NCBI GenBank assembly: GCA_013415575.1
Contig: JAAEES010000006.1
Coordinates: 1 to 20,477 of the forward strand
Reading direction: 5' to 3'
Length of the DNA: 20,477 nucleotides
DNA from: Methanomicrobiales archaeon
GTDB taxonomy: Archaea > Halobacteriota > Methanomicrobia > Methanomicrobiales > Methanospirillaceae
Numbering within the stretch: the first letter of the stretch is position 1; each line of letters opens with the position of its first letter. The notes beneath the pieces are model-generated. The model made no database searches. It worked only from the letters and a program-made list of their open reading frames with translations, and was not told where the DNA came from. Of this stretch, positions 1 to 7,341 are shown in pieces. Made by a program: the position numbers and the translations under genes.

Positions 1-1767
1 CCCGATAGTCATCCGGACATGGTAGATGAGATCGGATTTGAGCTTGTCAGATCCCTGGAAACCCTCGCGGAGGATGACAAAGGCCTTGATGAGGTTTCCC
101 TTCATAGGGTCCGGCTTCCCGATGACTGCTGCCTCAGCGACAGCCTGGTGGGAGACGAGCGCACTTTCTACCTCTGCCGTCCCGATGTTGTGGCCCGCAA
201 CGATGATGATGTCATCGGCACGGCCGATGATCATGATGTAGTCATCGGCCCTTCCCTTCACCGCAAGGTCACCCGCAGTATAGCAGCCGGGAATGGTGTT
301 CCAGTACTGCCTGTACCGTTCATCGTTCTTGTACACCGTGCGGAACATCGCCGGCCAGGGATCCCTGATGACCAGGAAACCCCCGTTTCCGGGAGCGACC
401 GGGTTGCCCTTCTTGTCCACCACGTCAGCAACAACACCGGGTATGGGTTTTCCGGCGAATCCGGGACGCATCGGCTCACCCACCATGGTAGTGATCATCT
501 GCATCCCGGTCTCAGTCTGCCACCAGGTATCTACGAGCGGACATTTCGCCTTCCCGATGGTGTGGTAGAACCACTCGAAGGCCTCGGGATTCAGAGGCTC
601 ACCGACCGAACCCAGGATCCGGAGCGAGGAAATGTCGTACTTATTCGGCCACTGCTCACCAACCCGCATGAACATGCGGATGGCGGTCGGAGCGGTGTAG
701 AAAATGGTCACCCCCAGATCCTGGATGATCTTCCAGAAGGCACCGGGATCCGGGTAGTCGGGAACCGCTTCGGCCAGGACTACCGTTGCACCGACACAGA
801 ACGGTCCGTAGACGACGTAGCTATGCCCGGTGATCCAACCGGTATCGGCAGTACACCAAAAGACATCGGTATCTTTCAGATCAAAAACATTCTGGGTAGT
901 ATAGTAGGTTCCCACCATGTATCCACCGTTGGTATGGACGATCCCCTTCGGTGCTCCCGTAGACCCGGATGTATAGAGGATAAAGAGGGGGTCTTCCGAA
1001 TCCATAACCTCAGGCTCGCACTCAGCAGGAACCCCCTCCATCAGCTCGTAGAAATCGATTTCCATCTCCTTATGGAGTTCAACCGGCGCCTCGATTTCAC
1101 GAGACAGGACAACTACCTTATCGACGCTGGGTGCGTTGATGATGGCCTCCTCTACTATGGTCTTCAACGGAATGGTCTTTCCCCGCCGTATCGCCACGTC
1201 TGCTGTGATGACGATCTTTGCCTCGGCATCCTTGATGCGCATGTTCAGGGCAGCTACCCCGAAGCCTCCGAAAACGACGCTGTGAATTGCACCGATACGG
1301 GCGCAGGCGAGCATAGCGATGACCTGCTCGGGAACGAGCGGCATGTAGATACAGACCCGGTCCCCCTTCCCCACTCCGAGCTTCTTCAGCCCGTTTGCAA
1401 ACCGGCAGACCTCGTGGTAGAGCTTCTTGTAGGTGAAGATACGCTCTTCACCATCTTCACCCCGCCAGATGAGGGCTACCTTGTTCCTGCGGTGGTTTGC
1501 TACGTGCCGATCAAGGCAGTTGCAGGTGATATTCAGCTTGGCGTTGACGTACCACTTGGCGTACGGATAGTTCCACTCAAGAACCGAATCCCACTTTTTG
1601 AACCAGTCAAGGTGGTTGGCCTGTTTCTCCCAGAACCCGGTCTTATCTGCGAGGAATTCCTCGTAGGCCTTCTTATAATCCTTCGTCCACGCCTGCTGCT
1701 TGTACGACGGGTCGGGGATGTAAAATTTTTCGTCCTCGACCAACGGCACTTCAAATGATTCTGCCAT
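1..1767 (-). CDS. acs: Acetyl-CoA synthetase (AMP-forming), C-terminus cut by window edge
   Basis: Activates acetate to acetyl-AMP and then acetyl-CoA in the cytoplasm, so acetate can be used as a carbon source. The minus-strand frame is open for exactly 589 codons from ATG 1767 to base 1. The ACS N-terminal region comes first. The adenylate-forming P-loop LYTSGSTGAPKG is near residues 264-275. The acetate-pocket Trp motif DTWWQTETG is near 413-421, and YTAGD and GRADD follow in the hinge region. The catalytic-lysine end of the C-terminal domain lies beyond the window. Family members are about 630-670 residues, so some 50-80 residues are missing. The start has an AAGGAG ribosome site a few bases upstream. 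It is transcribed divergently from argC behind a long leader. Family assignment is very secure, and the Trp pocket favours acetate over longer acids. Confidence 0.97.
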   Translation of the reverse strand, partial: MAESFEVPLVEDEKFYIPDPSYKQQAWTKDYKKAYEEFLADKTGFWEKQANHLDWFKKWDSVLEWNYPYAKWYVNAKLNITCNCLDRHVANHRRNKVALIWRGEDGEERIFTYKKLYHEVCRFANGLKKLGVGKGDRVCIYMPLVPEQVIAMLACARIGAIHSVVFGGFGVAALNMRIKDAEAKIVITADVAIRRGKTIPLKTIVEEAIINAPSVDKVVVLSREIEAPVELHKEMEIDFYELMEGVPAECEPEVMDSEDPLFILYTSGSTGAPKGIVHTNGGYMVGTYYTTQNVFDLKDTDVFWCTADTGWITGHSYVVYGPFCVGATVVLAEAVPDYPDPGAFWKIIQDLGVTIFYTAPTAIRMFMRVGEQWPNKYDISSLRILGSVGEPLNPEAFEWFYHTIGKAKCPLVDTWWQTETGMQMITTMVGEPMRPGFAGKPIPGVVADVVDKKGNPVAPGNGGFLVIRDPWPAMFRTVYKNDERYRQYWNTIPGCYTAGDLAVKGRADDYIMIIGRADDIIIVAGHNIGTAEVESALVSHQAVAEAAVIGKPDPMKGNLIKAFVILREGFQGSDKLKSDLIYHVRMTIG

Positions 1768-1815
1768 GTTTGCTCCTTCTCCGTTTTACGACCATTTCTC
1801 CGGTTGATGATGGCC

Positions 1816-1877
1816 TGCACCCTGCATAGCGGGTGCATGAGAGCTGATCATCCCGGCCGCAGCCGGGAGTCATGATC
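1816..1877 (-). promoter_or_regulatory. Two tandem hairpins in the acs leader
   Basis: Two strong inverted repeats stand in the untranslated region before acs. One has perfect 7-bp arms, TGCACCC (1816-1822) and GGGTGCA (1831-1837), with an 8-base loop. The other has CCCGGC (1852-1857) and GCCGGG (1862-1867) around a 4-base loop, extended by GATCAT (1846-1851) and ATGATC (1872-1877) with a 4-base bulge. They would fold in the acs mRNA roughly 50-110 bases before the start codon. An RNA-level control element is possible, but no known riboswitch family was recognised. Confidence 0.5.
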
Positions 1878-2015
1878 CTCTGAACGCATTCCTCCTCTAC
1901 GAGAGTGTACGGGTAGTCTCCACTACGGTTCCTGGAAGCAGGCCGCACGACCAGTCTGCCTCATGATGGGGTACGGGGATAGATATTCCTCGCGGATCCC
2001 TCCTCGGATGTATTG

Positions 2016-2042
2016 TAATGATTAATCATTATAATAATAAAA
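2016..2042. promoter_or_regulatory. Shared acs/argC promoter core with 16-bp palindrome
   Basis: TAATGATTAATCATTA (2016-2031) is a perfect 16-bp palindrome that runs directly into TAATAATAAAA. This is the most AT-rich spot of the divergent region and reads as a TATA-like element on both strands. With archaeal spacing of about 25 bases from the TATA centre, starts would fall near 2060 for argC and near 2008 for acs, giving leaders of over 200 bases each. The palindrome overlapping the TATA region fits a dimeric repressor site. No transcript data are available to confirm it. Confidence 0.5.
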
Positions 2043-2137
2043 CCTGCTGATATGTATCAGAGGGTTGTATGGGGGTGAATGGACTCTTCCGCTGCCAGGA
2101 TGGCGCTGAAATGTTTTCGTCTTCCACCTTCCGGAAT

Positions 2138-2159
2138 CTCCGGGATACATTGTCCGGAG
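2138..2159 (+). promoter_or_regulatory. Inverted repeat in the argC leader
   Basis: CTCCGG (2138-2143) and CCGGAG (2154-2159) form a perfect 6-bp stem with a 10-base loop. Weaker outer pairing is possible between TTCCG just before it and CGGAA just after it. It lies about 110 bases upstream of the argC start within the inferred transcript. A role in arginine-dependent control is only a guess. Confidence 0.3.
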
Positions 2160-2269
2160 GGCGCAGGAACGGAAAGGTCCCAAATGAATAGAGATTTGAA
2201 AGGGAAAACAGAATTGGAAAGCAATTGCAGGGAAAAAACATTAACATCCTCACAATCGAATAGGATCAT

Positions 2270-3256
2270 ATGAAGATTGCGATCATCGGGGCTTCCGGTT
2301 ATGCCGGTGGTGACCTGATCCGGCTGCTGCTTGCCCACTCTTCCGCAGAGGTGACCTGTGCCACCTCGCGCAAGCTGGCCGGGAAGCCCGTCGATTCGGT
2401 CCATCCCAACCTGAAGGGCTTTACCAGGCTCTGCTTCGAGAATCCCTCTATTGATGCCCTCGACGTTGATCTCGCGTTTCTTGCCGTCCCGCATACCGCG
2501 GCAATGACCTATGCCGGTCCTCTGCTCGAACGGGGGATCAAAGTGGTGGATCTCTCGGCTGATTATCGCCTTCCGAAGGATACCTTTGAGAAGGTCTACG
2601 GGGTCCAGCATACCGATTACTTCGAGGCTCCGTATGGTCTCCCCGAACTCCACCGGGACCAGTGCAAAGATACCGATTTCATATCCAATCCGGGATGCTT
2701 CCCCACCGGGGCAACCCTTGCTGCAGCCCCGCTTGCGTCGCTTGCGCACACCATCATCTATGATTCAAAGACCGGGGTTTCGGGAGCGGGGGACAACCCC
2801 TCGGCGGTGACTCACTATCCGAATATTGGTGATAATGTGAATCCCTACAAGTGGACATCCCATCGCCACCTGGCCGAGATGAAACTGGAGGCCGGGCGTC
2901 TGGGCTCAACTGCGAAGGTCTACTTCACACCCCACCTTGTCCCGGTTAACCGCGGGATCCTCACCACGGCACACATCCTCCTGGATGAGCCGATGAGCCA
3001 GGATGAGGTTGAGCAGCTCTTCCAACGGTACTACCAGGGAGAGCCCTTTATAAGGTATCAGATGCCGGTCCTGGCAGCAGTGAGAGGGAGCAACTTCTGT
3101 GATATTAAAGCTGAGAGTGAGGGGGACCGGGTCGTGGTGGTCTCTGCCATCGACAATCTGGTGAAAGGTGCTTCAGGGCAGGCAATACAGAACATGAACA
3201 TCATGTGCGGGTTTGATGAGCGGGACGGTCTGATGAGCCCGGGATTACTCCCCTGA
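2270..3256 (+). CDS. argC: N-acetyl-gamma-glutamyl-phosphate reductase
   Basis: Third step of arginine biosynthesis: NADPH-dependent reduction of N-acetyl-glutamyl phosphate to the semialdehyde. The N-terminus carries the Rossmann dinucleotide motif GASGYAGG (residues 7-14). The active-site cysteine is Cys143 in SNPGCFPTG, and the HRHLAEM stretch of the substrate domain is present. At 328 residues it is slightly short but within the family range. The ATG start has AGGATC just upstream and the nucleotide-binding strand begins at once, so the start is well supported. It is the first gene of an argC-CBS-argJ-argB run. The next gene's ribosome site begins 2 bases after this stop, so the run is probably one transcript. 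No defects were seen. Confidence 0.97.
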   Translation: MKIAIIGASGYAGGDLIRLLLAHSSAEVTCATSRKLAGKPVDSVHPNLKGFTRLCFENPSIDALDVDLAFLAVPHTAAMTYAGPLLERGIKVVDLSADYRLPKDTFEKVYGVQHTDYFEAPYGLPELHRDQCKDTDFISNPGCFPTGATLAAAPLASLAHTIIYDSKTGVSGAGDNPSAVTHYPNIGDNVNPYKWTSHRHLAEMKLEAGRLGSTAKVYFTPHLVPVNRGILTTAHILLDEPMSQDEVEQLFQRYYQGEPFIRYQMPVLAAVRGSNFCDIKAESEGDRVVVVSAIDNLVKGASGQAIQNMNIMCGFDERDGLMSPGLLP

Positions 3257-3271
3257 TGAGAGGTGAAGAAG

Positions 3272-3745
3272 ATGAAAGTATCCGAGATAATGACCAGAAA
3301 TCCAATTACCGTATCGGCAGACGAACCGGTTCGCGAGGCTGCAGGACTCCTCAGGACCCACCGCATCGGGGGCCTCCCGGTCATGGAAGGGGATCGGCTG
3401 GCTGGTATTGTGACCGAGTCGGATATCATCGCCCTCCTCGAAACGGGAGAGATATCCGATGACCTCTGGCTCCCCTCCCCCCTCGAGGTCATTGAGGTGC
3501 CGGTCAGGGAGTTCATCAACTGGGAGAAAACCAAGTCGGCCCTGACCAGCATCGGTGATAAAAAGGTCCGGGAGATCATGAGTCATCCGGTGATCACCAT
3601 CAGCGAGGATGCAGAAATTGAGGACGCCGCATCCGTGATGCTCTCCCATAAGGTTGCCCGCCTGCCGGTCGTGAAAAATGGCCGTCTCACCGGCATCGTT
3701 GCCCGGGCTGATATTATCCGGGGAGTCGGCGGGTCATCCGGATAA
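3272..3745 (+). CDS. Small protein of two CBS domains
   Basis: A 157-residue protein made only of a CBS pair. CBS1 runs from VSEIMTRNPITV to GIVTESDII (about 2-51), and CBS2 from VREIMSHPVITI to GIVARADII (about 92-151). A charged linker joins them. CBS pairs usually bind adenosine nucleotides or S-adenosylmethionine and regulate a partner. No catalytic domain is attached here. An upstream in-frame GTG at 3263 exists, but GAGGTGA (3259-3265) lies at ideal distance from ATG 3272, and the family start matches that ATG. It sits between argC and argJ, 13 bases before argJ, so co-expression with arginine biosynthesis is likely. A regulatory link to these enzymes is inferred from position only. Confidence 0.9.
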   Translation: MKVSEIMTRNPITVSADEPVREAAGLLRTHRIGGLPVMEGDRLAGIVTESDIIALLETGEISDDLWLPSPLEVIEVPVREFINWEKTKSALTSIGDKKVREIMSHPVITISEDAEIEDAASVMLSHKVARLPVVKNGRLTGIVARADIIRGVGGSSG

Positions 3746-3758
3746 CAGGAGACTTTGC

Positions 3759-4910
3759 GTGAAGAGCATCTGTGCAGTGGACGGGGTCAGTGCCTGGGGG
3801 ATCAAGGAAGGAAAGTTCGGCCTTGCCCTGATCCGGGCAAGCGGTACGGCAGCGGGAGTCTTTACAGCAAACCTGGTGCGGGCGCCTCCGGTCTCCCTCA
3901 TGGAAGAACGGATCCGTTCGGGTCATCTTGATGCGGTGATCGTGAATTCCGGATGTGCCAATGCATATACCGGGAAGCGGGGATACCAGGATGCGGTCCG
4001 GATGGGAGAGATTGCCGCCTCCGCCCTCGGTATCAGTCCGGAATCCGTTGGGATAGCTTCCACAGGAGTGATCGGCCGCTATCTCGATCTTCCACTGATT
4101 GAGGACCAGTGCGGGCGGGCAGCTCCGCTCCTCTCCCGGAGCAGAGAGGCCGAGGAACGGGCGGCCCGCGCCATCATGACCACCGATCTCTTTGAGAAGC
4201 ACGCAATGGTCAGGGGAGATGGTTTTACTGTCGGGGGCATCACCAAAGGGAGCGGGATGATAGCCCCGAATATGGGCACCATGCTTGCTTTCATCTACAC
4301 TGATGCCGATGTTCCCCAAGCCGCACTTAAAACCGCCCTGAAACAGGCTACGGACCGGAGTTTCAACCGGGTCGTGGTGGACGGAGATATGAGCACCAAC
4401 GACATCGCCCTTTGCACGGCGACCGCTCGTGCAGGAGCTGTTGATGCCGGTGAGTTTTCCCTGGCTCTCGAGGAATGTTGCCGGAAGCTTGCCATACAGA
4501 TCGCCATGGACGGGGAGGGCGCGACCAAGCTCCTGGAAGTCATCGTCAGGGGAGCGCCGTCCGAGAAGGACGCCGCAGTGGTTGCCCGGACCATTGTCTC
4601 CTCCCCCCTGGTGAAGACCGCGGTATATGGCGAAGACCCGAACTGGGGACGGGTTATGGCCGCCGCAGGACGGGCAGAGATCCGGTTTGACCCGGATGCA
4701 GCGGATCTCTGGATTAGTGACGGGACAATCCGTCTCCCGCTGGTGATGGACGGTCGCATTGTTGTCGACCTCGCTGCCGCCAAGCAGGCGATGCACGGGA
4801 AGAAGGTTATCTTTGAGATCGATCTCCATGCCGGCACCGAAACAGCAACGGCATGGGGGTGCGATCTCACTGAGAAGTACGTGGAGATTAACGGGAGGTA
4901 TACAACATGA
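3759..4910 (+). CDS. argJ: Bifunctional ornithine acetyltransferase / N-acetylglutamate synthase
   Basis: Transfers acetyl from N-acetylornithine to glutamate, closing the acetyl cycle, and may also use acetyl-CoA. The 383-residue protein shows NSGCANA (63-69), the oxyanion-hole STGVIG (101-106), TTDLFEK (141-147) and the self-cleavage region KGSGMIAPNMGTML with the predicted nucleophile Thr174. The residue before the nucleophile is Gly, where many relatives have Ala. GTG 3759 is chosen as start because AGGAGA (3747-3752) precedes it by 6 bases and homology begins there. The open frame further upstream lies inside the CBS gene. Its stop overlaps the argB start as ATGA, which implies translational coupling. 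Whether it is mono- or bifunctional cannot be told from sequence alone. Confidence 0.95.
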   Translation: MKSICAVDGVSAWGIKEGKFGLALIRASGTAAGVFTANLVRAPPVSLMEERIRSGHLDAVIVNSGCANAYTGKRGYQDAVRMGEIAASALGISPESVGIASTGVIGRYLDLPLIEDQCGRAAPLLSRSREAEERAARAIMTTDLFEKHAMVRGDGFTVGGITKGSGMIAPNMGTMLAFIYTDADVPQAALKTALKQATDRSFNRVVVDGDMSTNDIALCTATARAGAVDAGEFSLALEECCRKLAIQIAMDGEGATKLLEVIVRGAPSEKDAAVVARTIVSSPLVKTAVYGEDPNWGRVMAAAGRAEIRFDPDAADLWISDGTIRLPLVMDGRIVVDLAAAKQAMHGKKVIFEIDLHAGTETATAWGCDLTEKYVEINGRYTT

Positions 4911-5779
4911 AGCGGGAAGAGGTGCTGACCGAAGCACTGCCGTATATTCAGAAGTTCCACGGCAGGACTATGGTCATCAAGCTCGGAGGCCATGCGATGG
5001 TCGATACGGCTATCCTCGAGACGGCCATCAGCGACGTCGTACTACTCGAGGCGGTAGGGATCCGGGTGGTGCTGGTGCACGGTGGAGGGCCTGAGATAAC
5101 GGAGAAAATGAAGGCCATGGGCAAGAAGCCCAAGTTCGTGGCCGGGCTTCGGATTACCGATGAAGAAACCCTTGAGATTGCCCAGATGGTCCTTGTCGGC
5201 AAGATCAACAGCAATATCGTCTCCCTGATTGCCACGTGCGGGGGCAAAGCGGTCGGCATATCAGGGAACGACGGCAGTCTCATCGTCGCGCGTCGTATGA
5301 CTCCCCAGAAGGTACATATCGAGGGAAAGGAGGAAGAGGTTGACCTCGGACACGTAGGAGAGATCGAGGAGATCAACCCTGCCGTGCTCCATACCCTCCT
5401 GGACAACCGCTATATCCCGGTCATTGCCCCGCTGGCCATTGACAGGAGCGGCCAGAGCCTGAATATCAATGCAGATACGGCTGCCGGGGAGATCGCCCGG
5501 GCACTCAACGCCTACAAGCTCATCAACATGACCGATGTGGACGGGATCATGGACCGGGAACGGGTCATGGTCTATCACCGGGTGCCGGCCTCTGAGGCGG
5601 AAGGCCTCATCTCCCGTGGTGTGGTCGGTGAAGGCATGATCCCCAAGGTATCCTCGATTGTGCATGCGGTCAAAGCCGGGGTCGCCTACGGCCATGTCAT
5701 CAACGGAAACAAACCCCATAACCTCCTCCTCGAAATGTTCACCGACGAGGGTGTGGGAACAATGATTTTTCGCGACTGA
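4907..5779 (+). CDS. argB: Acetylglutamate kinase
   Basis: Phosphorylates N-acetylglutamate with ATP, the second arginine step. The 290-residue amino-acid-kinase fold is complete: VIKLGGHAM (23-31) with the phosphate-binding lysine and glycines, HGGGPEI (58-64), LNINADTAAGEIARAL and a C-terminal GHVINGNKPHNLLLE segment. An extra N-terminal helix (about residues 3-18, EEVLTEALPYIQKF) is typical of hexameric arginine-inhibited kinases. Feedback inhibition by arginine is therefore likely (inference from family). It overlaps argJ by 4 bases. The following thioredoxin-CcdA gene starts 13 bases downstream and may share the transcript. Confidence 0.97.
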   Translation: MKREEVLTEALPYIQKFHGRTMVIKLGGHAMVDTAILETAISDVVLLEAVGIRVVLVHGGGPEITEKMKAMGKKPKFVAGLRITDEETLEIAQMVLVGKINSNIVSLIATCGGKAVGISGNDGSLIVARRMTPQKVHIEGKEEEVDLGHVGEIEEINPAVLHTLLDNRYIPVIAPLAIDRSGQSLNINADTAAGEIARALNAYKLINMTDVDGIMDRERVMVYHRVPASEAEGLISRGVVGEGMIPKVSSIVHAVKAGVAYGHVINGNKPHNLLLEMFTDEGVGTMIFRD

Positions 5780-5791
5780 TCAAGGAATAGC

Positions 5792-6955
5792 ATGACCGGA
5801 AAGAGAAAATACCTGCAGGGACTGCATGTGATGATGCTCCTCCTCCTCCTTTCCCTCATCGTCTCTCCGGTTGCCACACAGGAATCCCCTGCTCCGCCAT
5901 CGTTCCGGAATCTCTCAGCCGATACGGAACCCGGGTTTTCCCCGGCCCTTGTGCAGGATGGAAAACCGGTGGTCTATTTCTTCTTCAACCGGAACTGCGG
6001 CGACTGTCTCAAAACCCTACCCTTCATTGAAGAGTTCGATGCCGCTCATCCGGAAGTGATGGTGCTCTACATCGATGTTATGGAAAGCGATGAGAATCTC
6101 GCCCTCTTTAAGGCATTCAAGGATTACTACGGTGCAAGTTTTGTCCCGGTCCCGTCCGTCTTCGTTGGAAACATCTTCCTATCAGGGACGGAAGAGATCA
6201 CCGGAGGTCTCGGAGACGCGGTCAACGGGACGCTCACTGCGCTTCCCACGCCTGCCCCATCTTCCCGTCTACCGGAGGGAGCAGAACTCACTCTCCCACT
6301 GGTCATTGCCTCAGCCCTGGTGGACGGAATCAATCCCTGTGCCTTTTCGGTGCTCATCTTTCTCCTGGTAACCATTGTCTCGCTCGACTCGCGGAGAAAG
6401 ATGCTCGCCGTGGGATCGGTCTTCATATGCGCCGTATTCACCTTTTACTTTCTCTCCGGACTCGGCCTGTTCGCCGTCATCCAGTCGGCCGGAATCTCCC
6501 GGATGATCTCTATTATTGCTGCAGGTGTCGCACTCGCCGCAGGGGTGATCAGCGTCCTGTCGGTGTTCGGTCGCGGGAACGGACAGTCGGTCCTATCCAT
6601 CCCCGAATCGATGAAAGGAATTATCAACCGCTACATCAGGAAAGTCTCGGTGCCGGCAGCCTTCATGGTCGGGATCCTGGTGGGAATGTTCGAGCTCCCC
6701 TGCACCGGGGGGATCTACCTGGCCATCCTCTCCCTCCTCTCCAACCGGATGACCGTCGTGGAGGGGATACCCTATCTCCTGGTCTATAATGTATTCTTTG
6801 TCCTGCCCCTCATCGTTATTCTCGGTATATGCACGTATGGCATTCCGGTTGAGCGGCTGGAAGAATGGAGAACCGGGTCACGGAAAGCGGTCCGGGTGAT
6901 CATGGGGGCGGTCATGATCTTCCTCGGGATCATCCTCATCCTCGAAATTTTCTAA
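5792..6955 (+). CDS. Thioredoxin-like domain fused to a CcdA/DsbD-type membrane domain
   Basis: A 387-residue membrane protein that probably moves thiol electrons across the membrane. An N-terminal hydrophobic signal or anchor (about 12-28) is followed by an outward-facing thioredoxin-like domain with NRNCGDC (Cys69, Cys72). A Pro/Ser linker (152-160) leads to a six-helix CcdA-like domain. That domain has paired membrane cysteines in DGINPCAF (Cys183) and ELPCTGG (Cys304), the expected DsbD/CcdA electron-carrying positions. Physiological partners are unknown. It follows argB by 12 bases with only a weak GGAA ribosome site, so it is either the tail of the arg operon or simply adjacent. It ends 5 bases before the convergent chorismate mutase. 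The fusion order resembles a DsbD gamma-like domain moved to the front. Confidence 0.88.
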   Translation: MTGKRKYLQGLHVMMLLLLLSLIVSPVATQESPAPPSFRNLSADTEPGFSPALVQDGKPVVYFFFNRNCGDCLKTLPFIEEFDAAHPEVMVLYIDVMESDENLALFKAFKDYYGASFVPVPSVFVGNIFLSGTEEITGGLGDAVNGTLTALPTPAPSSRLPEGAELTLPLVIASALVDGINPCAFSVLIFLLVTIVSLDSRRKMLAVGSVFICAVFTFYFLSGLGLFAVIQSAGISRMISIIAAGVALAAGVISVLSVFGRGNGQSVLSIPESMKGIINRYIRKVSVPAAFMVGILVGMFELPCTGGIYLAILSLLSNRMTVVEGIPYLLVYNVFFVLPLIVILGICTYGIPVERLEEWRTGSRKAVRVIMGAVMIFLGIILILEIF

Positions 6956-6960
6956 AACCC

Positions 6961-7245
6961 TCAGGGGAGATTTCCCTCTCCCGAACATTCCCTCTGGCGC
7001 TCCTCGCTCATCTCGATCAGCATCTCAAAGACTTTCTGGACATAGACAGGGTTGATATTCTTCTCAACGGCATAGTTGAAGGCGGCTTCGAGCACCTCGT
7101 GAGTCCGTTTCCGATCATGTATCGGGAGCTCTTCACTCATTTTTGCTTGCGCGATCTTTCCGGCAAGTTTCTGGCGTTCGGCGATAAGATCGATGATCTC
7201 CAGATCGATCCGGTTGATCTCCGCCCGCAAGGCAACAATTGGCAT
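6961..7245 (-). CDS. Chorismate mutase, AroQ class, monofunctional
   Basis: Converts chorismate to prephenate for phenylalanine and tyrosine synthesis. The 94-residue all-helical protein starts MPIVALRAEINRIDLEIIDL and continues RQKLAGKIAQAK and DRKRTHEVL. These are the three-helix AroQ landmarks, with Arg, Lys and Glu at active-site spacing. A longer frame from TTG 7299 is open, but ATG 7245 begins right at the conserved helix. No ribosome site precedes ATG 7245. TTTTTTAT (7271-7278, minus) lies about 30 bases before it, which suits a leaderless mRNA. It is convergent with the CcdA fusion and divergent from the protease gene. No dehydratase or dehydrogenase domain is fused. Confidence 0.9.
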   Translation of the reverse strand: MPIVALRAEINRIDLEIIDLIAERQKLAGKIAQAKMSEELPIHDRKRTHEVLEAAFNYAVEKNINPVYVQKVFEMLIEMSEERQRECSGEGNLP

Positions 7246-7270
7246 AGCATATAGTACCGGCTCATCCGGG

Positions 7271-7278
7271 ATAAAAAA
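7271..7278 (-). promoter_or_regulatory. TATA-like box of the chorismate mutase gene
   Basis: On the minus strand TTTTTTAT is centred about 30 bases upstream of ATG 7245, close to the archaeal TATA-to-start distance. No Shine-Dalgarno sequence occurs between them, so transcription may begin at or very near the start codon. Confidence 0.4.
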
Positions 7279-7341
7279 CCTCGTGACCTGCTCCCACAAG
7301 ACATATGCCGTGAAAGACCCAACAGAGTAAGAAGAATTTCC

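Larger units (their letters stand above)
1768..2269. other. 502-bp divergent intergenic region, acs / argC
   Basis: No convincing gene was found here. It holds, from left to right, the two acs leader hairpins, a perfect AGGAGG on the minus strand (1891-1896) only one base before a short ATG reading frame, the AT-rich promoter core with a perfect palindrome (2016-2042), and a roughly 210-base leader before argC with another inverted repeat. Short open frames at 2079-2273 (plus) and 1751-1877 (minus) overlap the argC and acs starts. Neither shows recognisable protein features. Confidence 0.6.

Noticed and set aside
19..1758. Long plus-strand open frame of 579 codons
   Set aside because: It is antisense to the full acs gene, has no family features and reflects GC-rich codon bias.
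2057..2749. Minus-strand open frame of 230 codons
   Set aside because: Overlaps the conserved N-terminal half of argC and has no recognisable motifs.
3263..3271. GTG start for the CBS protein
   Set aside because: The ribosome site GAGGTGA overlaps this codon and is ideally spaced for ATG 3272.
3714..4937. Minus-strand open frame of 407 codons
   Set aside because: Antisense to argJ with low-complexity, non-family sequence; argJ motifs on the plus strand are decisive.
4295..4993. Minus-strand open frame of 232 codons
   Set aside because: Antisense to argJ and argB; Ser/Ala-rich shadow frame.
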